Below are positions 1 to 5,723 of a stretch of DNA of 6,783 nucleotides, one piece after another; positions within the stretch are counted from its first letter, which is position 1; each line of letters begins with the position of its first letter. Both the position numbers and the translations under genes were made by a program. The notes below the pieces were generated by a model. It saw only the letters and a list, made by a program, of their open reading frames with translations. It was not told the origin of the DNA and made no database searches. The DNA comes from Gammaproteobacteria bacterium (lineage in GTDB: Bacteria > Pseudomonadota > Gammaproteobacteria > GCA-001735895): the NCBI GenBank assembly GCA_029882955.1, contig JAOUJX010000229.1, positions 1 to 6,783 of the forward strand, given 5' to 3'.

Positions 1-518
1 CAACGCTCGAAAATGGCCGTTAATTTTGGTAATTCTGCCAGCGCGTTCCAGTCGGCAGAATTTTGTTGCATCCAGCCTGCCCAGGCACTGGCAAACCCAT
101 AGAGTACGGGTAACTCGTTGCGGGAAACGAGTGCCAGTGTTTCTATAAACTCTGCTGGTTTCGTTACTAAAGCCTGACATACTCTTTCAATTTCCTGACA
201 TAATGCCGATCTAGCATATTTCAGCGAAGTCTCTGACAGGCGTTTTGCCCGGTCTTCGTCGTCGACGAACAAAGTAGTATAGGAAGCATAGAGCTTTGCG
301 CCCGACAGTAGTAGACGTGGATTATCCGGTTCACCCTCAATCATACTGTCGATCATCAACAAATAGGCGGGCGCTCCGTCTCGCACTGTTTGCAGGTCGT
401 TTTGATTAAGTATGGCCTGTGTCAGGTTCTCGGCCATATCCGAGGTAACCGAACTCATCAGGCTGGCGCAGCCTGTCATCACTAGAATGACTGTTAATGT
501 GAAACTTGATTTCAACAT
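1..518 (-). CDS. TRAP transporter TatT-family lipoprotein, C-terminus cut off by window edge
   Basis: Partial gene; 172 residues are visible before the left edge. The N-terminus is a lipoprotein signal: MLKSSF, a hydrophobic stretch to about residue 15, then a lipobox ending VMTGC with the lipidated Cys at 17. The Met at -3 is slightly atypical. The mature part is helical: DGAPAYLLMIDSMIEG at 48-62, then PDNPRLLLSGAKLYASYTTLF at about 64-84, and a later GFASAWAGWM segment (141-150). That pattern is the TatT family (TRAP transporter T-component, PF16811), a periplasmic TPR-like lipoprotein that works with a TRAP substrate-binding protein in the spirochaete Tp0956/Tp0957 pair. I assigned it by recognising the motif pattern, not by a search. 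An in-frame stop lies three codons before the ATG, so this is the only reasonable upstream start, although no Shine-Dalgarno is visible. It follows the FHA gene by 174 bases on the same strand. Any TRAP permease genes would lie beyond the left edge. Confidence 0.8.
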   Translation of the reverse strand, partial: MLKSSFTLTVILVMTGCASLMSSVTSDMAENLTQAILNQNDLQTVRDGAPAYLLMIDSMIEGEPDNPRLLLSGAKLYASYTTLFVDDEDRAKRLSETSLKYARSALCQEIERVCQALVTKPAEFIETLALVSRNELPVLYGFASAWAGWMQQNSADWNALAELPKLTAIFER

Positions 519-692
519 GATGTCTTATATAGCAGAATTCTGTCCCTGGTACAGAAGTTGACCTAATATGGCTATGAAGGTTTTTTCTCAAGACTCAGGT
601 AAATTCCTGTCAGTCCTGTGGAATAATCGCTTCAATCAGGTTGGTAAATTGTGCGTTGACCAACCGTTTGGGCTTGATCTTAAAAGGTGAAT
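519..692. other. Intergenic gap between FHA gene and TatT-family gene
   Basis: This 174-base spacer between two minus-strand genes shows no convincing gene. It holds two inverted repeats: a bulged one at 592-615 (GACTCAGG with CCTG-TC-AGTC) and a perfect 7-bp one at 639-645/659-665. Neither is followed by a T tract on either strand, so neither is a canonical intrinsic terminator. A TATATA on the minus strand, seven bases before the TatT-family ATG, could be a -10 box, but no good -35 accompanies it. Whether the two genes are co-transcribed is undecided. Confidence 0.5.
639..665 (-). repeat. Inverted repeat (7-bp arms) just after the FHA gene
   Basis: GGTTGGT at 639-645 and ACCAACC at 659-665 are perfectly complementary around a 13-base loop. 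The repeat starts 27 bases beyond the FHA stop codon on the minus strand. It could be a 3' stabilising hairpin or an attenuator. It lacks the U tract of an intrinsic terminator, so only the repeat itself is claimed. Confidence 0.35.
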
Positions 693-1040
693 CTAGCGTA
701 GGATGACGGAAGTCTTAGCGAGCTTGGCACCTTCGTCGGAAATTATTTTAAAATCGGTCCAGGCTATGCGGATATAGTCTGAATTTTCTAATTGATGTCG
801 CTTGATCTGCTGATCATTGACGAAAGTGCCATTTGTACTACCGAGATCAGCTATGAAGATATCGATGAAGCCATCCAGTAGATCATTAGGAATCAGTTCT
901 ATCCGGGCATGCTCAGCGCTAACGGAATCGTCATCTATAATGATGTCATTTCCCTGAGCTCTGCCAATCGATACGATGGTTTTATCCAGCGGGAAGCTTT
1001 TGACTACGACATCATCGACCAATAACTGAAGCTCAGCCAC
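693..1040 (-). CDS. Small single-domain FHA protein
   Basis: A 115-residue protein that is almost entirely one forkhead-associated domain, a fold that binds phosphothreonine peptides. Family hallmarks are visible: SIGR at 24-27, the SVSAEHARI stretch at 39-47 (Ser41 and His44 are the conserved positions), and DLGSTNGTFVN at 65-75. A C-terminal strand with IRIAWTDFKI (90-99) closes the sandwich. There is no signal peptide, membrane segment or fused domain, so it should be cytosolic. The start is GTG at 1040, supported by GGAG at 1051-1048 seven bases upstream. It is divergent from fleQ and shares the intergenic region with it. No Ser/Thr kinase or phosphatase gene is visible in the window, so its phosphorylated partner is unknown. 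FHA proteins serve in type VI secretion, signalling and cell-envelope systems; a flagellar role here would be inference from position only. Confidence 0.9.
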   Translation of the reverse strand: MAELQLLVDDVVVKSFPLDKTIVSIGRAQGNDIIIDDDSVSAEHARIELIPNDLLDGFIDIFIADLGSTNGTFVNDQQIKRHQLENSDYIRIAWTDFKIISDEGAKLAKTSVILR

Positions 1041-1078
1041 AATATTTCTCCAAATTGAATACTATAAATATAACCGCA

Positions 1079-1084
1079 ATTATA
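1079..1084 (-). promoter_or_regulatory. Candidate sigma70 -10 box for the FHA gene
   Basis: Read on the minus strand this is a perfect TATAAT, about 38 bases before the GTG of the FHA gene. It would place the transcript start near 1071, with a leader of about 30 bases containing the GGAG site. The -35 hexamer at 17-base spacing (TTTTAA) is a poor match, so the call rests on the -10 alone in an AT-rich region. Confidence 0.35.
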
Positions 1085-1107
1085 GATTGAGCCAGCCTTT
1101 CTTAAAA

Positions 1108-1118
1108 GCACTGAGTGC
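1108..1118. repeat. 11-bp palindrome GCACTGAGTGC, possible operator
   Basis: Two perfect 5-base arms (GCACT and AGTGC) surround a single central G. It lies roughly midway between the divergent FHA and fleQ genes, about 25 bases upstream of the candidate minus-strand -10. Its short spacer and position suit a binding site for a small dimeric regulator. I cannot match it to a known operator, and an 11-base palindrome can occur by chance. Confidence 0.35.
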
Positions 1119-1329
1119 ATTTATTCGAATTACTTTTGTTATGGTTAAAATGGGTAATCCGGGCGGGTTCCGGCCGCACAAACGTCAAGATTAAGGCGGT
1201 AAAAATTAAAAGTAAAAAAATCACGTTTTAGTGACGAAATTTTGTCATATTGAACTACACTCAGATTTAACTAAAGGTCGTCAAAATAACGACGAGCCAG
1301 CAGTAAATAATTATTCGAGTTGTAAGGAT

Positions 1330-2745
1330 ATGATAAATAACGATATTGTAATAAACAATGATGTTTTGGTAGCTGATACTGACTATTCAAGAGCGCAGGC
1401 CTTTGCAGCCGTGCTGGGGTTCATGAAAGTCAATGCTGTGGTGACTACCCCCGACAAACTGAAGCAAATTAAGACGCAGGAATTAGTTGAATATCTCGCT
1501 ATCTTCAGTATCGAGAATTCCGATATGACAGATTATTTCCTGCAACGAATCAAAGATGATAAATGTCAGTACCCCCTGGTATTGCTCGCCGACCGTAGTG
1601 AGCTTAACAATCAGGATGTCGCTGTCGACAAGCCTTTTATCGCCGGATTGTGTTTCCAGTCAGACTACTACTCTTTGTCCAGAGTTCTCGATCAGGCCCG
1701 GACGCTCAATCGAAAAGAAAGAAGAATGTCTAATCGTGAATGTCAGCAGTTAATTGGCGTCGGCAGTGGGATTGCTCGAATTAATGAGTTGATCGACCAG
1801 GTGGCAGATACCAACGCCTCGGTATTGATTCTTGGAGAATCGGGTACTGGTAAAGAAGTCATTGCACGTAACATACACGCACAATCGTCACGAAAAGATG
1901 CTCCCTTTGTACCTATTAACTGTGGCGCAATTCCGGCTGAGCTACTAGAGAGTGAGTTATTCGGCCACGAAAAGGGTGCTTTTACGGGTGCGATTAGTTC
2001 CCGCCAGGGACGTTTTCAACTCGCCGAAGGCGGTGTGATTTTTCTCGACGAAATAGGTGATATGCCGCTACCGATGCAGGTTAAGCTATTACGGGTTTTA
2101 CAGGAACGTTGCTATGAAAAGGTGGGTAGTAATAAATCGATTAAAGCTGATGTGCGTGTTATTGCTGCAACCCATCGCCGCCTGGAAGACTTGATAGCCG
2201 AGGGAAAGTTTCGAGAAGATCTGTTTTATCGACTCAACGTGTTCCCGATTGAGGTGCCGCCACTAAGAGAGCGGGTAGAAGATATTCCGGTTTTAGTCCA
2301 TGAATTGATCCTACGTATCGAACGGGAAAACCGCGGCTCGGTCAGGCTCAGTCAACGAGCCACCGCGATGCTGCAACAATATGCATGGCCGGGTAATGTG
2401 CGCGAACTGGGCAATTTGATCGAACGGCTGGCGATCCTTCATCCACATGGCGTTGTTGACTCGAAGGATTTACCAGTGAAATATCAGACAGAGGAGTATG
2501 TGGATTTCACCGATACGATTTTGGACGATACCCTGGTTCCTGTTCCTGCAAACGATACGATAGAAGACCTGTCTTCAGGCGGGATCGATATGAAGCAATA
2601 CCTTACCAACATAGAAATCAATTTAATTGAGCAAGCTTTAAGTAAAACCAATAATGTTGTCGCCCGCGCCGCCGATATGCTTAAAATGCGACGCACGACA
2701 CTCGTCGAGAAAATGCGTAAATACCAAATTGATCGAATAGATTAG
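1330..2745 (+). CDS. fleQ: Flagellar master regulator FleQ/FlrA, sigma54 enhancer-binding protein
   Basis: A 471-residue activator of sigma54 promoters that heads the polar flagellar cascade. Using the ATG at 1330 as residue 1: a degenerate receiver-like FleQ domain from about 12 (VLVADTD), with no Asp at the usual phosphoacceptor position (YLAIFSIEN); an AAA+ domain from about 140 with Walker A GESGTGKE at 169-176, the sigma54-contacting GAFTGA at 216-221, Walker B FLDE at 238-241, and WPGNVREL at 353-360; and a Fis-type HTH at about 442-467 (RRTTLVEKMRKY), which appears identical to the Pseudomonas FleQ recognition helix. The c-di-GMP pocket is only partly kept: Arg180-Asn181 and the ExxxR pair Glu325/Arg329 are present, but the LFRS arginine is Gln139. 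The frame is open from GTG 1231 (504 aa), but the added 33 codons are AT-rich at third positions, that GTG lacks a ribosome site, and they precede the family's normal N-terminus. The ATG has only a weak GAG 10 bases upstream, so the start remains uncertain. Confidence 0.95.
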   Translation: MINNDIVINNDVLVADTDYSRAQAFAAVLGFMKVNAVVTTPDKLKQIKTQELVEYLAIFSIENSDMTDYFLQRIKDDKCQYPLVLLADRSELNNQDVAVDKPFIAGLCFQSDYYSLSRVLDQARTLNRKERRMSNRECQQLIGVGSGIARINELIDQVADTNASVLILGESGTGKEVIARNIHAQSSRKDAPFVPINCGAIPAELLESELFGHEKGAFTGAISSRQGRFQLAEGGVIFLDEIGDMPLPMQVKLLRVLQERCYEKVGSNKSIKADVRVIAATHRRLEDLIAEGKFREDLFYRLNVFPIEVPPLRERVEDIPVLVHELILRIERENRGSVRLSQRATAMLQQYAWPGNVRELGNLIERLAILHPHGVVDSKDLPVKYQTEEYVDFTDTILDDTLVPVPANDTIEDLSSGGIDMKQYLTNIEINLIEQALSKTNNVVARAADMLKMRRTTLVEKMRKYQIDRID

Positions 2746-2746
2746 C

Positions 2747-2762
2747 GTCATATTTCTGTCAT
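2747..2762 (+). repeat. GTCAT direct repeat with 11-bp period upstream of fleS
   Basis: GTCAT occurs at 2747-2751 and again at 2758-2762, one helical turn apart, just after the fleQ stop codon. GTCA is the half-site of the Pseudomonas FleQ box (GTCA-N6-TGAC). The repeat lies about 80-95 bases upstream of the predicted fleS transcript start, where an enhancer would be expected. Neither copy forms a full box, so FleQ binding is only a possibility. Confidence 0.3.
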
Positions 2763-2814
2763 TCTCTCCATGTTGAAATTGGTAACTATCTGAATTTAAA
2801 TATATAAATACAAG

Positions 2815-2830
2815 TGGTTCGGCTTGTGCA
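2815..2830 (+). promoter_or_regulatory. Candidate sigma54 (-24/-12) promoter for fleSR
   Basis: TGG at 2815-2817 and GC at 2828-2829 are separated by exactly the 10 bases required between the GG and GC of sigma54 promoters. The -12 part reads GTGCA against the consensus TTGCA; the -24 part reads TGGTTCG against TGGCACG. Pseudomonas fleSR is transcribed from a FleQ-activated sigma54 promoter, so the site is where one is expected. It predicts a transcript start at about 2841, only two bases before the fleS GTG. GG-N10-GC alone is common by chance, so this is a moderate call. Confidence 0.55.
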
Positions 2831-2842
2831 GTATATTTATGT

Positions 2843-4036
2843 GTGAACAGCCAAAATCAAAATACCAACCCATCGTCTATCGATCACCTTCAGCAGGCCT
2901 TCGAACAATATAATCGTTTGTCAGCTTCTCTTTGTGAGAGTGTCGACAAATTAAATGCTACGGCCATCCAGATGACGGGTGCAAATCATAATCTTGCTCA
3001 GACTAATGCGATCGATAATGAGCAGTTGGCAAGACATCTGCGAGCGCTCATCGATGCAATTCCAGGTGGTGTGGTTGTACTCGACCCGCAGGGACTGGTG
3101 GTTGAAAGCAATTTGGCTGCAGCCGGTTTACTGGGTGAACCGCTCGCTCAGCAACCCTGGCGCGAGGTCGTTAGCCGGGTGTTTTTGTCGGAGCTCGATC
3201 AGGGTGAATTAAAAACCGAAGACGGTCGACAGTTTAGTATTTCAACCAGACCCTTGGGTTACGAACCGGGACAGATATTGTTACTGAGCGACGTAACCCA
3301 GACTCGGCAGCTGCAGCGTGCGGCTCAGCAAAATTTACATTTGATGACGATGGGAAAGATGATGGCGAGCCTCGCCCATCAAATCAGAACGCCATTGGCC
3401 TCATCCTTGTTGTATCTGTCACAAATAGTCGAAGGTGATATGGAGCCAGCCACGAGTCAGACCTTTAGTGAAAAGGCCCTGGCAAGGATAAAGCATATCG
3501 AAAAAATGATTAACGATATGTTGGTATTTGCCCACGGTGGTCAGTTCAATATGAGCCAGTTTTCGATCAGTGATTTGATGAATGACCTGCGGGATCAGCT
3601 TCAGCCTCAAATTGACCAGCGTAACGCCCGCTTAATAATTAGTGGTGATGATATTGAGGCTCGTCTTCGAGGTAATAAGGATGCCTTGCTCGGGGCACTT
3701 GGTAACCTGTGCATGAATTCCCTCGATGCTGCCGATGGACAGGCAGAAATACGCATCAGAATATCGCTGACATTGCGCGGTATGTTATCGATCATTGTTC
3801 AGGATAACGGTTGCGGTATGGATAGCTCGACGCGAAAGCATTTATTCGATCCTTTCTTCAGTACAAAAATTGACGGAACAGGGCTCGGTCTGGCTGTTGT
3901 AAAGTCGGTCATCGAATCTCACCAGGGACGAATTGCCGTCGCATCCAAACCAGAAAGAGGTGCACGATTTCGCATCTTCCTACCTTGTCAGGAAGGACTG
4001 AAAGGCCAGATTAGTAGTGCAGAAGCCAGTGCCTGA
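2843..4036 (+). CDS. fleS: Flagellar two-component sensor histidine kinase FleS/FlrB
   Basis: A 397-residue cytoplasmic histidine kinase, partner of FleR; it autophosphorylates on His and passes phosphate to FleR to switch on middle flagellar genes. In order: a helical N-terminus (HLQQAFEQYNRLSASL from 15), a PAS domain at about 65-150 (IDAIPGGVVVLDPQG), a HisKA domain with the H-box LAHQIRTPL and phosphorylated His179, then the HATPase_c domain with N-box NLCMNSLDA (288-296), G1 DNGCGM (321-326), F-box LFDPFFSTK (334-342) and G2 GTGLGL (345-350). All catalytic boxes are intact. There are no membrane segments, as in Pseudomonas FleS, so the signal is internal. The GTG start puts the coiled N-terminus at the family's usual place. 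No Shine-Dalgarno is visible and the predicted promoter start is two bases upstream, so translation may be leaderless. It begins 97 bases after fleQ and ends 49 bases before fleR. Confidence 0.95.
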   Translation: MNSQNQNTNPSSIDHLQQAFEQYNRLSASLCESVDKLNATAIQMTGANHNLAQTNAIDNEQLARHLRALIDAIPGGVVVLDPQGLVVESNLAAAGLLGEPLAQQPWREVVSRVFLSELDQGELKTEDGRQFSISTRPLGYEPGQILLLSDVTQTRQLQRAAQQNLHLMTMGKMMASLAHQIRTPLASSLLYLSQIVEGDMEPATSQTFSEKALARIKHIEKMINDMLVFAHGGQFNMSQFSISDLMNDLRDQLQPQIDQRNARLIISGDDIEARLRGNKDALLGALGNLCMNSLDAADGQAEIRIRISLTLRGMLSIIVQDNGCGMDSSTRKHLFDPFFSTKIDGTGLGLAVVKSVIESHQGRIAVASKPERGARFRIFLPCQEGLKGQISSAEASA

Positions 4037-4085
4037 GTCGGCATATATTGAAATATAGCGGTAATAGAAATTTACAGGATAAATT

Positions 4086-5411
4086 ATGATTGATGTTCTC
4101 GTAGTGGAAGACGACGCAGGTTTACGCGAAGCCATTTGCGATATGTTGGCGTTAAGCAAAATTACCTTTCATGAAGTTGAAAACGGTCGGGTGGCCGAGC
4201 AATATCTTTCCGATAACCAGGTGACCCTGGTTTTAAGCGACGTGCAGATGGCACCCGGGAACGGCTATGAACTGCTTACCTGGATTCGCAAAAATCAGCT
4301 CGATGTGCCAGTCATCCTAATGACAGCCTATGGTTCTATTCCGCAGGCAGTTGATGCTATACAGGCCGGCGCGGTCGATTACCTGGTAAAACCGTTTGAT
4401 GTAAAAAGCCTCGTCAGCGCGCTCAAGCAACAGTTAAACCAATCTGATACGGTGCAGGAAGATCTGATCGCGTTCGACCCGGTCAGCCTGGAGACCATGA
4501 GGCTCGCCAGTAAGGTTGCCGAATCCGATGCTTCAGTATTGTTAAACGGTGAAAGCGGGGTAGGTAAGGAAGTTTATTCGCGATATATCCATCGTCAGTC
4601 AAACCGGTCCGATCAACCCTTTGTCGCTATAAACTGTGCTGCTATACCAGAAAACATGCTCGAGGCGTCGTTGTTCGGATACGAGAAAGGGGCTTTCACG
4701 GGAGCAATAAAAGCCAGTATGGGCAAGTTCGAGCAAGCTCAGGGCGGGACCTTATTGCTGGATGAGATTAGCGAAATGGATCTGGGACTACAGGCCAAGT
4801 TATTGCGGGTTATACAGGAGAAGGAAGTAGAACGCCTGGGCGGTTCAAAAACTATCGCACTTGATGTCAGGATAATTGCCACCAGCAATCGTAATCTGAA
4901 AGCCGAAGTCGGTGCAAAACGTTTTAGAGAAGATCTTTTTTATCGTCTCAATGTATTTCCGATCACTATCCCGCCCTTGCGCCAGCGTAGTGAAGATATT
5001 GTTCCGTTAGCGAACAAGATTATTGCCCAGTATTCGCGGGCAGCAGGACAGTTAGTTGAACTTTCAGAGTCTGCCTGTGCTCTATTACGTAATCATCGAT
5101 GGCCCGGTAATGTACGTGAACTGGATAACGTCATACAACGTGCGCTGATTCTAAAACAGGGCAACACCATCGAAGCTGAAAGTATCATGCTGGAATCTGC
5201 TATCGGTAGCCCGGCCCACGAAGAGTATCTCGAGGACTCGGGAAAGCTGCACAGTGATTTACGCGACCGCGAAACCGAGGTCATTATCGAAACCTTACGC
5301 GGCTTCAAGGGTAGTCGTAAAAAGACCGCAGAAAAGCTCGGCATCAGTCCTCGAACGCTGCGTTATAAATTGGCCCGATTGCGTGATAACGGTGCGGCGG
5401 TACCAGATTAA
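4086..5411 (+). CDS. fleR: Flagellar response regulator FleR/FlrC, sigma54 activator
   Basis: A 441-residue NtrC-type response regulator, the cognate partner of FleS. It should activate sigma54 promoters of basal-body, hook and related genes. The receiver domain (about 1-118) is complete: acidic pocket Glu8/Asp9/Asp10, phosphoacceptor Asp52 in LSDVQM, Thr80 in LMTAYGS and Lys102 in VKPF. The AAA+ domain has Walker A GESGVGKE (155-162), GAFTGA (202-207), Walker B LLLDE (223-227) and RWPGNVREL (338-346). A Fis-type HTH follows at about 412-433 (KKTAEKLGISPRTLRYKL). Because both the phosphoacceptor and the sigma54 loop are present, this is the phosphorylation-dependent member of the pair, unlike FleQ. 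The ATG at 4086 is set by AGGA at 4076-4079, six bases upstream. It lies 49 bases after fleS with no terminator between, so the two form an operon. A 382-base gap follows. Confidence 0.96.
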   Translation: MIDVLVVEDDAGLREAICDMLALSKITFHEVENGRVAEQYLSDNQVTLVLSDVQMAPGNGYELLTWIRKNQLDVPVILMTAYGSIPQAVDAIQAGAVDYLVKPFDVKSLVSALKQQLNQSDTVQEDLIAFDPVSLETMRLASKVAESDASVLLNGESGVGKEVYSRYIHRQSNRSDQPFVAINCAAIPENMLEASLFGYEKGAFTGAIKASMGKFEQAQGGTLLLDEISEMDLGLQAKLLRVIQEKEVERLGGSKTIALDVRIIATSNRNLKAEVGAKRFREDLFYRLNVFPITIPPLRQRSEDIVPLANKIIAQYSRAAGQLVELSESACALLRNHRWPGNVRELDNVIQRALILKQGNTIEAESIMLESAIGSPAHEEYLEDSGKLHSDLRDRETEVIIETLRGFKGSRKKTAEKLGISPRTLRYKLARLRDNGAAVPD

Positions 5412-5432
5412 CCCTCAAATTCATCTAAAAGT

Positions 5433-5446
5433 TTAAATATATTTAA
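5433..5446. repeat. 14-bp AT palindrome after fleR
   Basis: TTAAATATATTTAA is a perfect palindrome 22 bases after the fleR stop and is followed by TTTT. It has no G-C pairs, so it would make a very weak hairpin and is not a convincing terminator. A closely related string (TTTAAATATAT) also occurs in the fleQ-fleS gap near 2794. Confidence 0.3.
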
Positions 5447-5477
5447 TTTTGCAATTGATGCAAAGCGAGGTATTGCC

Positions 5478-5555
5478 ATGGCCGGTATCCTCATTTTCGA
5501 TAATGTTTGCTATCAGGGTAAGGGCAACCAGGTTATCGCCACGCTGTACCTGTAA
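5478..5555 (+). CDS. Possible 25-residue small protein, unrecognised
   Basis: An ATG ORF encoding MAGILIFDNVCYQGKGNQVIATLYL and ending in TAA. It is preceded by AGCGAGG at 5464-5470, a good Shine-Dalgarno seven bases from the ATG, better than those of fleQ or fleS. The N-terminal part is mildly hydrophobic, but there is no clear membrane segment or recognisable motif. It lies 66 bases after fleR and upstream of the fliE promoter, so it could be translated as the last cistron of the fleSR mRNA. A 25-codon ORF with an acceptable ribosome site can occur by chance, and the opposite strand is also open here, so this is a candidate only. Confidence 0.22.
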   Translation: MAGILIFDNVCYQGKGNQVIATLYL

Positions 5556-5650
5556 TACCAGAGTGGTTGTCAAATTTTAAAGCGGGCACCCTTCATTCTA
5601 TTCCCGAATTTCAGCTATATCTCCACCACTCCTACTAAGATTTAATCAAG

Positions 5651-5667
5651 TTGGCGCGAAAGTTGCT
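5651..5667 (+). promoter_or_regulatory. Sigma54 (-24/-12) promoter of fliE
   Basis: TTGGCGCGAAAGTTGCT matches the consensus YTGGCACGRNNNTTGCW with a single departure (G for A in CAC). The GG at 5653-5654 and GC at 5665-5666 have the exact 10-base spacing. The predicted transcript start is about 5678, giving a fliE leader of 116 bases. Pseudomonas fliE is a FleQ/sigma54 promoter, which agrees with the FleQ-like boxes found downstream. Confidence 0.88.
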
Positions 5668-5703
5668 CAGTTAATATCTAAAGCACGCAATTTGTCATTA
5701 AAT

Positions 5704-5717
5704 GTCAAAAAATTAAC
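5704..5717 (+). promoter_or_regulatory. FleQ-box-like site 1 in the fliE leader
   Basis: GTCAAAAAATTAAC matches 12 of 14 positions of GTCAATAAATTGAC, the Pseudomonas FleQ-box sequence (written GTCaNTAAAtTGAC). It lies at about +27 to +40 from the predicted fliE start. Pseudomonas FleQ is known to bind downstream of the sigma54 promoter at fliE, flhA and fliL, so this placement fits. The window's FleQ carries the same apparent recognition helix, which makes the borrowed consensus reasonable. Confidence 0.55.
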
Positions 5718-5723
5718 ATTTTT

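Larger units (their letters stand above)
1041..1329. other. Divergent regulatory region between FHA gene and fleQ
   Basis: This region must hold the promoters of both divergent genes. Visible elements are the minus-strand TATAAT at 1079-1084 and an 11-base palindrome GCACTGAGTGC at 1108-1118. A weak extended -10-like TGTTATGGT lies at 1137-1145 on the plus strand. A G+C-rich patch of overlapping CCGG/GCGG inverted repeats sits at 1159-1177, and a TCAC-N6-GTGA inverted repeat at 1221-1234. No strong fleQ promoter can be named: no plus-strand -35/-10 pair and no good sigma54 -24/-12 site is present. Pseudomonas fleQ is sigma70-dependent, so lack of a sigma54 site fits the family. The reading frame of fleQ is open from a GTG at 1231, so the last 99 bases might be coding. 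Confidence 0.5.

Noticed and set aside
526..531. TATATA as a -10 box giving a leaderless TatT-family mRNA
   Set aside because: No acceptable -35 at 16-18 bases; AT-rich hexamers of this kind are common in this spacer.
406..591. 61-codon minus-strand ORF over the start of the TatT-family gene
   Set aside because: It is a frame shadow: the overlapping frame has a lipoprotein signal and family motifs, this one has low-complexity His/Ser/Arg content.
592..615. Bulged inverted repeat GACTCAGG...CCTG-TC-AGTC as an intrinsic terminator
   Set aside because: No T tract follows on either strand, the stem needs a two-base bulge, and it is in the middle of a minus-strand spacer where neither gene clearly needs it.
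1160..1174. GG-N10-GC in the fleQ upstream region as a sigma54 promoter
   Set aside because: It lacks the T before GG and the TT before GC, lies in a G+C-rich repeat, and fleQ in Pseudomonas uses sigma70.
2484..2696. 70-codon antisense ORF inside fleQ, and similar ORFs inside fleS, fleR and fliF
   Set aside because: All overlap strongly recognised genes in another frame and show no domain of their own.
5440..5575. Minus-strand reading frames in the fleR-fliE gap (including one with VQRGDNL) as a decayed LysM-like or other gene
   Set aside because: The only frame with a LysM-like string is about 45 codons without an ATG start or ribosome site, and the match is too short to support a pseudogene.
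5627..5635. ACTCCTAC, exactly complementary to the fliE ribosome-site region GTAGGAGT, as an anti-Shine-Dalgarno element
   Set aside because: It lies upstream of the predicted transcription start (about 5678), so it would not be in the fliE mRNA.
5694..5707. GTCATTAAATGTCA as a third full FleQ box
   Set aside because: The left ten bases fit, but the right half is a direct GTCA repeat rather than TGAC, and it overlaps site 1.
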